Assembly (NCBI GenBank): GCA_036655775.1
Contig: JAVVPL010000015.1
Coordinates: 1-27,187, forward strand
Origin: JAVVPL01 sp036655775
GTDB taxonomy: Bacteria; Bacteroidota; Bacteroidia; Bacteroidales; P3
Length of the DNA: 27,187 nucleotides
Direction: 5' to 3'
Below are positions 1 to 6,916 of this stretch, in pieces; the stretch's first letter is position 1, and each line of letters opens with the position of its first letter. The notes beneath the pieces are model-generated. The model did not search any database. It saw only the letters and a list, made by a program, of their open reading frames with translations, and was not told the DNA's origin. Position numbers and translations under genes: made by a program.

Positions 1-798
1 ACGAAAAGGAGGCGCTACTTTATTTTTAACCACTTTCACTTTTACGCGATTCCCTACAATATTTTCACCATCTTTAATTTGTGCATTTTTCCGAATATCC
101 AAACGTACTGAAGCATAAAATTTGAGTGCATTCCCTCCAGTGGTAGTTTCAGGATTTCCGAACATCACCCCTATTTTTTCACGCAATTGATTAATAAAAA
201 TACAACAACAACCCGTTTTGCTAATTGTAGAAGTCAATTTACGCAAAGCTTGTGACATCAAACGTGCATGAAGTCCCATTTTCGAGTCCCCCATTTCGCC
301 CTCAATTTCACTCCGAGGCGTAAGTGCAGCCACAGAGTCTATAACAATAATATCTATAGCTCCCGAACGAATTAAATTTTCAGTAATTTCCAAAGCTTGT
401 TCACCATTATCTGGTTGTGATACTAATAATTCATCGGTATTAACCCCTAATTTTTGTGCATAATTTTGATCAAAAGCATGTTCTGCATCAATAAAAGCAG
501 CAATTCCCCCTAATTTTTGCGCTTGCGCAATTGCATGTATTGCCAAGGTGGTTTTACCCGAAGATTCAGGTCCATAAATTTCTATAATTCGCCCTTTAGG
601 AAGTCCGCCTATACCTAGAGCTATATCTACACCGATAGAGCCTGTAGAAATTACCTCTACGGCTTCCACTGCATGATCACCCAATTTCATCACCGCGCCC
701 TTGCCATAGGATTTTTCAATTTTATCAAGCGTCAACTGCAAGGCTTTTAGTTTTTCTGATTTTTGTCCAGTTTCTTGGATCTCTTCTTTCTTTGCCAT
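1..798 (-). CDS. recA: RecA recombinase, C-terminus cut by window edge
   Basis: Recombinase that forms ATP-dependent filaments on single-stranded DNA for strand exchange and repair. The 266 visible residues begin MAKKEEIQET. The Walker A motif GPESSGKTT is at residues 76-84, Walker B VIDSVAAL at 152-159, and the DNA-binding loop region FINQLREKIGVMFGNPETTT follows at 201-220. The visible part ends in VKVVKNKVAPPFR, matching the end of the core domain, so about 80 residues of the C-terminal domain lie outside the window. A run of three cysteines (197-199) precedes the IFINQ strand. The start at 798 fits the family N-terminus and lies about 40 bases downstream of a TAnnTTTG box. I see no recognisable LexA-type SOS box upstream, only a 10-bp phased repeat. 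Identification is very secure. Confidence 0.98.
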   Translation of the reverse strand, partial: MAKKEEIQETGQKSEKLKALQLTLDKIEKSYGKGAVMKLGDHAVEAVEVISTGSIGVDIALGIGGLPKGRIIEIYGPESSGKTTLAIHAIAQAQKLGGIAAFIDAEHAFDQNYAQKLGVNTDELLVSQPDNGEQALEITENLIRSGAIDIIVIDSVAALTPRSEIEGEMGDSKMGLHARLMSQALRKLTSTISKTGCCCIFINQLREKIGVMFGNPETTTGGNALKFYASVRLDIRKNAQIKDGENIVGNRVKVKVVKNKVAPPFR

Positions 799-839
799 AA
801 TTTTGAACTATTAAATGTATATTCTAAAAAATTCTACCA

Positions 840-847
840 CAAAAGTA
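840..847 (-). promoter_or_regulatory. recA promoter -7 box
   Basis: Read on the minus strand this is TACTTTTG, an exact match to the Bacteroidota -7 consensus TAnnTTTG. It would start transcription near 834 and give a leader of about 35 bases to the recA ATG at 798. A TTG lies only 14 bases upstream of the box, shorter than the usual 17-23, so the -33 element is uncertain. Confidence 0.6.
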
Positions 848-870
848 CAACTTCTTTTTCACAACTAAAG

Positions 871-897
871 TTAAAAAATGTTAACAAATGTTAAATT
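871..897. repeat. Helically phased TTAAnAAATG repeats between recA and channel gene
   Basis: Three consecutive 10-base units read TTAAAAAATG, TTAACAAATG and TTAAATT (third partial). The period is exactly one helical turn. They lie 25-50 bases upstream of the recA -7 box and about 55 bases upstream of the channel -7 box, so they could be a protein-binding site for either gene, or simply a bent AT-rich tract. Confidence 0.4.
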
Positions 898-952
898 CAG
901 TAAACAAACTTTCCTCATTTTATTTTTTAAATTATTTTTAAATTATTATTTA

Positions 953-960
953 TATATTTG
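953..960 (+). promoter_or_regulatory. Ion channel gene promoter -7 box
   Basis: TATATTTG matches TAnnTTTG exactly. Its last base is 21 bases upstream of the ATG at 982. This argues that the in-frame TTG at 958-960, which lies inside the box, is not the start codon. No TTG at -33 is visible in the AT-rich upstream sequence. Confidence 0.55.
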
Positions 961-981
961 CAAACACTAAAATCCTTACAA

Positions 982-1665
982 ATGCAAATACACACAAAAT
1001 CCACTTGGCAAAGCAAAGTAGAAACAAGCTTAAACATCCTGGTTTTAATAGGTTCACTTGCTATTATTGCCTCTCTATCCTACGATGTTCTCAAATTGGG
1101 TAAATATCAACCCGAAAGCAAATTATTATTAAGCATTCAATTATTGGTTTGCTCTATTTTTCTCATTGATTTTTTTGCACGTTTTTTTATGAGTGAACAA
1201 AAAATTCATTTTTTAAATCATAATTTCCTGCTATTTTTTTTCTCCATCCCTTATTTGAATATTGTTGTAATCAATCAGTATGTACTCACGCCTGAAATTC
1301 ATTATCTTTTGGGATTTATCCCCCTCTTTAGAGGCGGATATGGTTTAATTATGATTGTAAAATGGTTCACAGGTCGCAATGTCACCACATTGATTGTATC
1401 GTACCTCTCTATTTTATTTTCATTTACCTATTTTGCCAGTTTGCTATTTTTTGTGGCGGAACGCAATGTAAANNNNNNNNNNTATTGGGATGCTCTTTGG
1501 TGGGCGTGTATGGATATGACTACCGTAGGTTCAGATATTAACGCAATAACCCCTATTGGGCGAATATTATCGGTAGCTTTAGCAGGTACAGGGATGATGA
1601 TGTTACCCATTTTTACTGCCTACATTACCGATAGGATCAGCCGAAAAAACAAAACGCACTCCTAG
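982..1665 (+). CDS. Voltage-gated-like ion channel with atypical filter (contains N gap)
   Basis: Predicted tetrameric cation channel of the inner membrane. Hydrophobic segments lie near residues 17-36, 47-69, 80-97, 108-130, 134-158 and 193-215, the S1-S6 layout. The pore loop WWACMDMTTVGSD (173-185) sits before S6, but the filter reads TTVGSD where potassium channels have TVGYGD. The S4-like segment carries few positive charges (Arg117, Lys127, Arg132), so voltage sensing is doubtful. Ten N at 1473-1482 interrupt the S5-pore linker; the frame continues across them but the true gap size is unknown. I chose ATG 982 over TTG 958 because the TTG lies inside the promoter box. The product is 227 residues with the gap as drawn. 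Ion selectivity cannot be stated from sequence. Confidence 0.8.
   Translation: MQIHTKSTWQSKVETSLNILVLIGSLAIIASLSYDVLKLGKYQPESKLLLSIQLLVCSIFLIDFFARFFMSEQKIHFLNHNFLLFFFSIPYLNIVVINQYVLTPEIHYLLGFIPLFRGGYGLIMIVKWFTGRNVTTLIVSYLSILFSFTYFASLLFFVAERNVXXXXYWDALWWACMDMTTVGSDINAITPIGRILSVALAGTGMMMLPIFTAYITDRISRKNKTHS
1473..1482. other. Assembly gap (10 N) in ion channel gene
   Basis: Ten undetermined bases between codons for Asn-Val and Tyr-Trp-Asp, just before the pore helix. The reading frame is open on both sides. The length may be a placeholder, as at the second gap in dprA. Confidence 0.95.
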
Positions 1666-1755
1666 ACTTCAAAATTGTCAAAAACAAATGCTTTACTTTG
1701 ACAAAATACAGAAACCTACCAGCGATTTGCTAGCACTACGCTATAAACAAAAGCT

Positions 1756-2328
1756 CTACAAAGCCAAGAAATTTTTAATGATCAAAACTCCACAGTCCGA
1801 AATAATAGATTCAGGATGAAATTGCAGCCCATAAATAGGTAAATCTTGATGTGCAATGGACATAATATTTCCTTCTTCATCATAACTTGTAGCTCGTACT
1901 TGTGCAGGCAATGTATCGGGAGCTACTACCCAAGAGTGATAACGTCCCACTGCATTTCCATTGTGAATACCTTGCAAAATTTTATCTTTAGAGTCCACTT
2001 TTTGCAAATAACTAGTATGCCCATGTCTGGGTTGTGCCATTTGTTTTAATTGTGCTCCAAAATAAGTAGCAATTGCTTGATGTCCTAAACAAACCCCTAA
2101 TATAGGGTGTGTGTGTTTTACTGCTTCAAATATTGTTTTCATTTGTGGATACTCCAAAGGTACTCCTGCACCTGGCGACAAAAGTATAGAGTTTACACTT
2201 AAAGCTTGCTCAAGCGTAACGCAATGGCTGTCAACAACATTAACCTCTACATTTTCTTCTTGTCTTAGTAATTCCACTAAATTGTATACAAAAGAATCCG
2301 CATTATCTATTACCAAAATTTTTTTCAT
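1756..2328 (-). CDS. pabA: Aminodeoxychorismate synthase glutaminase subunit (PabA-like)
   Basis: Class I glutamine amidotransferase that releases ammonia from glutamine for amination of chorismate. It has 190 residues, the usual length. The family N-terminus KILVIDNADSFVYNL is followed by SPGAG (51-55), the nucleophile loop GVCLGHQ with Cys80, and FHPES with His171 and Glu173 completing the triad. TrpG is the close alternative, but the divergent pabB and pabC neighbours point to p-aminobenzoate synthesis; the protein may serve both pathways if no trpG exists elsewhere. A longer in-frame start at 2385 is rejected because it would overlap pabB and runs through the shared promoter. The ATG at 2328 forms one end of a perfect palindrome. 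Confidence 0.92.
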   Translation of the reverse strand: MKKILVIDNADSFVYNLVELLRQEENVEVNVVDSHCVTLEQALSVNSILLSPGAGVPLEYPQMKTIFEAVKHTHPILGVCLGHQAIATYFGAQLKQMAQPRHGHTSYLQKVDSKDKILQGIHNGNAVGRYHSWVVAPDTLPAQVRATSYDEEGNIMSIAHQDLPIYGLQFHPESIISDCGVLIIKNFLAL

Positions 2329-2357
2329 TCGACAAAAGTACTTACTTTTGTCGAATG
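2326..2357. promoter_or_regulatory. Palindromic divergent pabA/pabB promoter enclosing both start codons
   Basis: The sequence CATTCGACAAAAGTA, then CT, then TACTTTTGTCGAATG is a perfect inverted repeat with 15-base arms and a 2-base spacer. The outer three bases of each arm are the start codons of pabA (minus) and pabB (plus). Each arm also holds TACTTTTG, an exact TAnnTTTG -7 box, at 2343-2350 on plus and 2340-2333 on minus. Only four bases separate each box from its ATG, so both messages should be leaderless or nearly so. No clear -33 TTG is seen on either side. Confidence 0.75.
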
Positions 2358-3317
2358 AAAAAAGCAGAATATGTAAAAAAAGCAATGAATCAGTCCAAAG
2401 AAGCCTTTTTATTTGGCATAGACTTTGAACTTGATCGGGGATTCTTTATTGAAAACCCAATGGAACAAAAAGAAGTATTATGGCGTGTTGGCAAAAACAC
2501 CAATGCTCATTTTTGTCCCTCCTACAAACAAGGAACTTATTTTAGAGCGCAAGCAATCGCATATCCAGAGTATCAACAAAAATTTGAAACTCTACAAACT
2601 GAATTGCATAAAGGAAACTCTTTTTTAGCCAATCTCACCGTTAAAACACCTCTTGAAACCGATTATTCTTTAGAGGAAATTTTTGCGAAAAGTAATTCTC
2701 CTTATGCCTTACTTATAAAAGATCAATTTGTTTGTTTTTCTCCAGAAACTTTTGTTACCATCGAAAACACTAAAATTAGTGCAAACCCCATGAAAGGTAC
2801 CATTGCAATCAGCAATTCGGAAGAACAAGCGCGCAACACCCTACTTTCTAATTATAAAGAACGTGCCGAACACTATACCATTGTGGATTTTATCCGCAGC
2901 GATTTAAGTCGTATTGCTCATAATATCAAAGTAGAAAAACTTCGTTATTTAGATAAATTACAAACCTCCCATGGGGAAATTTTACAACTCAGTTCTTGTA
3001 TTAGTGGGGAAATTAAAAAAGAACAAAAATTAGGCGATGTGATATTTGCACTTCTTCCCGCAGGGTCTATTTCTGGAGCTCCTAAACCTTCTACTTTAAA
3101 AATTCTAGAAGGAATTGAAAACAAGAAACGAGGTTATTATTGTGGAGTCTTCGGCTATTTTGATGGCGTTAAATTAGATTCTGCGGTGATGATTCGATTT
3201 GTGGAAAAAGATTCAAATAAACTTTATTTTAGAAGTGGAGGTGGTATTACTATCAATAGTCAATGCAAAAACGAATATGAAGAAGTTTTAGAAAAAGTAT
3301 ATTTACCTTTTGTGTAA
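2355..3317 (+). CDS. pabB: Aminodeoxychorismate synthase component I (PabB-like)
   Basis: Chorismate-binding enzyme that aminates chorismate at C4 to 4-amino-4-deoxychorismate using ammonia from PabA. The 320-residue protein is the short single-domain form lacking the large N-terminal domain of E. coli PabB. Visible family motifs are SFLANLT (89-95), SPE (129-131), NPMKGT (144-149), HGEIL (206-210), GSISGAPK (237-244), YYCGVFGYFD (261-270) and RSGGGIT (293-299). Lys147 in the PMKGT motif is the residue that separates PabB from anthranilate synthase TrpE, which has Ala there, so the PabB call is firm. It diverges from pabA with 26 bases between start codons and is followed by pabC after 29 bases. 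Confidence 0.94.
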   Translation: MKKAEYVKKAMNQSKEAFLFGIDFELDRGFFIENPMEQKEVLWRVGKNTNAHFCPSYKQGTYFRAQAIAYPEYQQKFETLQTELHKGNSFLANLTVKTPLETDYSLEEIFAKSNSPYALLIKDQFVCFSPETFVTIENTKISANPMKGTIAISNSEEQARNTLLSNYKERAEHYTIVDFIRSDLSRIAHNIKVEKLRYLDKLQTSHGEILQLSSCISGEIKKEQKLGDVIFALLPAGSISGAPKPSTLKILEGIENKKRGYYCGVFGYFDGVKLDSAVMIRFVEKDSNKLYFRSGGGITINSQCKNEYEEVLEKVYLPFV

Positions 3318-3346
3318 GCAATGCTAAATACCAAAACCTATTTTGC

Positions 3347-3922
3347 ATGCAGTATATCGAAACTATTAAAATAGAAAACGGGAAATGTTGTAATTGGCCC
3401 TATCATTTACAAAGGATGCAATCTATTTGTGGGGAAAATTTTATATTAAATTTAGAAATTCCAATATCAGCAGGTTTCAATAAAGTAAAATGCAGAATTG
3501 TGTACGATCCTTATCAAATTATTGAAATTACGTATACTCCATATATTTTACCTACAATTCGTTCTCTAAAAATAATAGAGTCACCCTCGCTTCAGTATGA
3601 TCATAAATACGCCGATCGTAGTGAATTAAATAATTTGAAAGAACAAAGAAAAAATTGTGATGACATTTTAATTTGTCAACATGGAGCCGTTTGTGACAGT
3701 AGTTTTAGCAATGTGGTTTTTGAAAACAAAGAAGGTTTTTTCACCCCTCGCACCGCTCTATTATATGGAACAAAACGTCAAATTTTACTAGATACCAAAC
3801 GCATACAAGAAATACGTATTAATCTTGATGATCTGCCAAAATACGAACGCATTTACTTGATCAATGCAATGCTTGAATTGGAAGATGCCATTTGTATTGA
3901 AACCGCTGCTATTACATACTAA
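3347..3922 (+). CDS. pabC: Aminodeoxychorismate lyase-like class IV PLP enzyme, short form
   Basis: Probable PLP-dependent lyase that splits aminodeoxychorismate into p-aminobenzoate and pyruvate. It has 191 residues against about 270 for E. coli PabC, the difference being a reduced N-terminal region. Lys87 in DHKYADRSELNNL is at the position of the PLP lysine. CDSSFSNVVF (116-125) aligns with the class IV motif TEGSSSNVF, with Asp117 in place of Glu. TPRTALLYGTKRQILL (133-148) is the usual segment lining the PLP phosphate site. Position directly after pabB supports the function over other class IV aminotransferases. It converges with the next minus-strand gene, leaving only 6 bases between stop codons. 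Confidence 0.85.
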   Translation: MQYIETIKIENGKCCNWPYHLQRMQSICGENFILNLEIPISAGFNKVKCRIVYDPYQIIEITYTPYILPTIRSLKIIESPSLQYDHKYADRSELNNLKEQRKNCDDILICQHGAVCDSSFSNVVFENKEGFFTPRTALLYGTKRQILLDTKRIQEIRINLDDLPKYERIYLINAMLELEDAICIETAAITY

Positions 3923-3928
3923 ATGATT

Positions 3929-5638
3929 CTAAAAAGAGTAACGCGCGAATACGCTTAAACAAAACCAATTTTTCGTATTCGATACCACTTCTCGAATTGC
4001 ATTTCCTGGCAAGGTATAAGCGGTATTTAGATGAAAATACCAATGTCGTGAATAAAAAAATTTGACAGTTAAATTATACTCACTTCCATAGATCTTAGAT
4101 TTCAGTATTGACAAAGCTGGATTTCCCCCTAAATTCATTTTTTGAGGTGCATAAAACAACCAAACTTGTCCTACTAACTGCAATTTACGTATAGGGGCTA
4201 TCGACAATTGCAAACGGTGAGAAATCTCATTACTATTTTGTACAATTTTATACATATTTGAGCCTTGTACCCATTGTTCTCCATTCCCTCCCGTATAAAG
4301 CGCATCCCAACGATTATACGATTTAGTATTTGGATTGTCGCCCGAAAAAGTAGCATAGCGATAACTAAGCATAGGCATGGTTTTAGTGGTAGCAAAACGC
4401 CATCCTATTTCTCCATAATAGGCCCAAGCACTCATTTTAAAATTGGCATTTCGTTCGTATGCTCCTTCAGCTTTAAAAAAAAATCCCCCTTTTCCAATGG
4501 GTGCATTCCGAAATATCCGAAGATTATACACTTGAAGTCCATCTCGCGTATGCACGGTACCATCGGGCAAATAATATCGATACGTCGATTGAGGCACCTG
4601 CAAAAAACTAGCAGCAATCAGCATTCTATCTTTATTTCCAAGTTCCAAATTAAGTCCATTGATAAGCGTATGACTATTCAAAATAGGCAATTCATTGGGT
4701 TTGAATCTAAAAATTTGAAAAGCAAGCCGATCCCAGGCAAAACCCGCTTGAAAAATATTTTGCGCAGCCCATCTTGGATTTAATTGTAAAGCCGCTTTAT
4801 TATCTCCATTCATAGAGGTATTCACTATCAAAAAACCATCTCCCAATGTAAATTGCTTACGCCCATACAATATATTGTAATAATACAAATGTCCACCTTT
4901 GGTTCTACCAGAGGAAATAAAACCACCATAAGCCTCTTCGATATCACCATAAAAACGAGCTTTATTCGTAAAGAGTTCTGGACCTACCGAAAATGACACC
5001 AAATAATTGATCCCTCCATACATACTTAAATTTATTTTAGGAAAAATTTTCACAACCCCATAGAAACCTAAAGAAGCAAACCCTTCTAACCAAGCCGCAT
5101 AGCCTGCCCCTTGAGGATGGTGGACTAAGGGATTTCCATCCAACAGTGAAGTTGGCTGCGCAAACCAAGCGTTATTGTTGGTATAAAGCATTTCTGCACT
5201 AGCAAATTTAGTGGTTATAAATGCACGCTCACTACTGTAAATTACAGGAAAAGAACGGATATTTTTAAATATATTTTCATTTTTGCTCACCTTAGAAGTA
5301 TCCGAAAACAAGCGTACTCTCAAAATGACCTCTACCCCATTGTCCGTAAATGGCATTAAATTCAGTTCCGCATTTTCGACAAAACTCAACAATTTAACTT
5401 GAGAAACATAATATAGGGCCATAAAAGCCGAATATTGCGTTTGCGGATACAATTTAAAAGCCCGTTCTACTTTTTGCATACATTCATTAGCTATCAAGGT
5501 ATCTGAAGGCAATTGTGCAAAGTCAAATTTTATAGATTGAATTCTATATCCTTCATAAATAGACAAAGGATTATTACTTTGCCCAAATGTGCAAACGCTA
5601 ATAAGTATGAACAAAGCAAGAAAAATCTTGTTTTTCAT
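3929..5638 (-). CDS. Outer-membrane beta-barrel with POTRA-like N-terminus (alginate-export-like)
   Basis: A 569-residue exported protein. The signal peptide is MKNKIFLALFILISVCTFGQ, with cleavage expected around residue 20. Residues 30-111 alternate short strands and two helices, ending in an ELNLMPFTDNGVEVILRVRL hairpin, which resembles one POTRA domain. The rest is rich in alternating aromatic strands and ends VFARYSF, a typical barrel C-terminal phenylalanine. A stretch containing YRYATFSGDNPNTKSYNRWD recalls the alginate-export (AlgE-like) barrel family; this is recognition by eye and moderate at best. It follows the signal-peptide SDR gene after 15 bases and is probably co-transcribed with it. 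The substrate is unknown. Confidence 0.65.
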   Translation of the reverse strand: MKNKIFLALFILISVCTFGQSNNPLSIYEGYRIQSIKFDFAQLPSDTLIANECMQKVERAFKLYPQTQYSAFMALYYVSQVKLLSFVENAELNLMPFTDNGVEVILRVRLFSDTSKVSKNENIFKNIRSFPVIYSSERAFITTKFASAEMLYTNNNAWFAQPTSLLDGNPLVHHPQGAGYAAWLEGFASLGFYGVVKIFPKINLSMYGGINYLVSFSVGPELFTNKARFYGDIEEAYGGFISSGRTKGGHLYYYNILYGRKQFTLGDGFLIVNTSMNGDNKAALQLNPRWAAQNIFQAGFAWDRLAFQIFRFKPNELPILNSHTLINGLNLELGNKDRMLIAASFLQVPQSTYRYYLPDGTVHTRDGLQVYNLRIFRNAPIGKGGFFFKAEGAYERNANFKMSAWAYYGEIGWRFATTKTMPMLSYRYATFSGDNPNTKSYNRWDALYTGGNGEQWVQGSNMYKIVQNSNEISHRLQLSIAPIRKLQLVGQVWLFYAPQKMNLGGNPALSILKSKIYGSEYNLTVKFFYSRHWYFHLNTAYTLPGNAIREVVSNTKNWFCLSVFARYSF

Positions 5639-5653
5639 ATATGTAAAATTCTA

Positions 5654-6628
5654 TTAAAAATCGGTCCAACCACCATCTGTCGACATCACAGTACCCGTTA
5701 CAGCAGAGGCTTCATCCGACAAAAGATACAAAATTGTAGAAGCTTGCTCCCAAGGAAAAGCGCCTCTATGTTCAGAATCGCAATATTTTAATAAACTTTG
5801 TGTTTTTAAGGCTCCCATACCAAAGCCCTCGCCTGCACTCACCGATGCTTTTACAAATTCTTCGGCTCGTTCCACCATAGGAGTTAGCGTTTCAGCCATA
5901 TTCACTGAATTGACCCGAATGCCGTAAGGAGCATAGTCGATGGCCGCATTACGCACCAATCCATTCACGGCAAATTTACTGGAAACGTATGCGGGATTGC
6001 CCGATAGACCAATCATTCCAGCAATAGATCCAACCACGACAATAGCCCCTCCATTATCTTGTTTTAGAAATTGCTTGAGCGTGGAACGCATCGACTTAAA
6101 AGTCCCCATTGCATTGGTCGCAAAAACATTATTCCAATATTCATTGGTAGCTTCCGTTATGATTGCAGGCATCAATTTACGTTGATCTTGATCCCATTTG
6201 AAAGGCGTACCCGAATACGTACCATCCATAACCCCCGCATTTAGACAAGCATAGTCTATTTTGCCATATTTAGCCACTGCCGCGAGAATCATTTGGTCGC
6301 AATCCTCATCTTTTTGAATATTTCCTTTTACAAAAATGGCATGATAACCCGCTTTAGTTAAAGAATCTGCCACCAATTGCCCCTCGGAAAGCCAATCCAT
6401 AATCACCACATTAGCCCCTTCCTTTGCGGCGCGCATAGCCGTCCATTTACCTATACCTCGCGCACCTCCTGTAATTAAAATAGTTTTCCCTTTAAAACGA
6501 TTGGGAATAAAATAATCTTTATCCAAACGATGGATATCTCTTTTTTTAGGTTTGATCGATTCTTGAGAAAAAGAAGGAAATACAATCATTATTGCCAAAG
6601 CAATAAAAACAAGCGATTTTGTTTTCAT
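5654..6628 (-). CDS. SDR-family oxidoreductase carrying an N-terminal signal peptide
   Basis: A 324-residue short-chain dehydrogenase/reductase. The nucleotide-binding motif TGGARGIG is at 53-60, LNAG at 129-132, and the catalytic Ser201, Tyr214 and Lys218 lie in VGSIAGMIG and YVSSK. Asp78 at the end of the second strand suggests NAD(H) rather than NADP(H). The first 21 residues (MKTKSLVFIALAIMIVFPSFS) look like a cleavable signal peptide, and a 20-residue linker follows before the Rossmann fold begins. Secretion of an SDR is unusual because the periplasm lacks a known NAD pool. It is transcribed first in an operon with the downstream barrel gene and diverges from a porin. The substrate is not predictable. 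Confidence 0.85.
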   Translation of the reverse strand: MKTKSLVFIALAIMIVFPSFSQESIKPKKRDIHRLDKDYFIPNRFKGKTILITGGARGIGKWTAMRAAKEGANVVIMDWLSEGQLVADSLTKAGYHAIFVKGNIQKDEDCDQMILAAVAKYGKIDYACLNAGVMDGTYSGTPFKWDQDQRKLMPAIITEATNEYWNNVFATNAMGTFKSMRSTLKQFLKQDNGGAIVVVGSIAGMIGLSGNPAYVSSKFAVNGLVRNAAIDYAPYGIRVNSVNMAETLTPMVERAEEFVKASVSAGEGFGMGALKTQSLLKYCDSEHRGAFPWEQASTILYLLSDEASAVTGTVMSTDGGWTDF

Positions 6629-6666
6629 AATACGTAAAGTTATGGTTAGTATTTAGGTTTATTCTG

Positions 6667-6692
6667 TTATACATACGCTTAAATATGTATAA
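6667..6692. promoter_or_regulatory. Perfect dyad TTATACATA-N8-TATGTATAA in SDR leader
   Basis: Nine-base arms TTATACATA and TATGTATAA flank an 8-base spacer. The dyad lies 5-30 bases downstream of the predicted SDR start site and upstream of the SDR ATG. It could be a repressor operator or a leader hairpin. Confidence 0.45.
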
Positions 6693-6702
6693 GTAAGTGG
6701 CA

Positions 6703-6732
6703 CAAAGTTACGCATTATTTGGAATTTATCAA
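6703..6732 (-). promoter_or_regulatory. Promoter of SDR-barrel operon
   Basis: On the minus strand TTG (6732-6730), 19 bases, then TAACTTTG (6710-6703) fits the Bacteroidota consensus TTG-N17-23-TAnnTTTG in full. Transcription would start near 6697, giving a leader of about 70 bases that contains the dyad at 6667-6692. Confidence 0.7.
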
Positions 6733-6847
6733 GTTTTTTTTGTACACAATAAAACTATTTTTTAGCCCACACACATAACTAGAAATAGTACGTATTTTGA
6801 AGATAAATAAATCTTTGAAAAAAAATATGAAATTAAAAAAATATGAT

Positions 6848-6855
6848 TATATTTG
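6848..6855 (+). promoter_or_regulatory. Porin gene promoter -7 box
   Basis: TATATTTG is an exact TAnnTTTG match, giving a leader of about 57 bases before the ATG at 6917. The nearest TTTG (6814-6817) is 30 bases upstream of the box, too far for the usual spacing. Confidence 0.5.
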
Positions 6856-6916
6856 CGAAAATATTCCTTAGACCTTTTATATCGTTCTTTACTTACTAAC
6901 CTAACACCAATAAACA

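Noticed and set aside
1675..1704. 8-bp inverted repeat after the channel gene as a terminator
   Set aside because: AT-rich stem with a 14-base loop and no T-run.
2329..2385. 19-residue N-terminal extension of pabA from ATG 2385
   Set aside because: It would read through the palindromic promoter and into pabB, and the family N-terminus begins at MKKILVIDN (2328).
4265..4783. 172-codon plus-strand ORF inside the barrel gene
   Set aside because: Antisense shadow of a clearly coding frame, with no family motif and no promoter.
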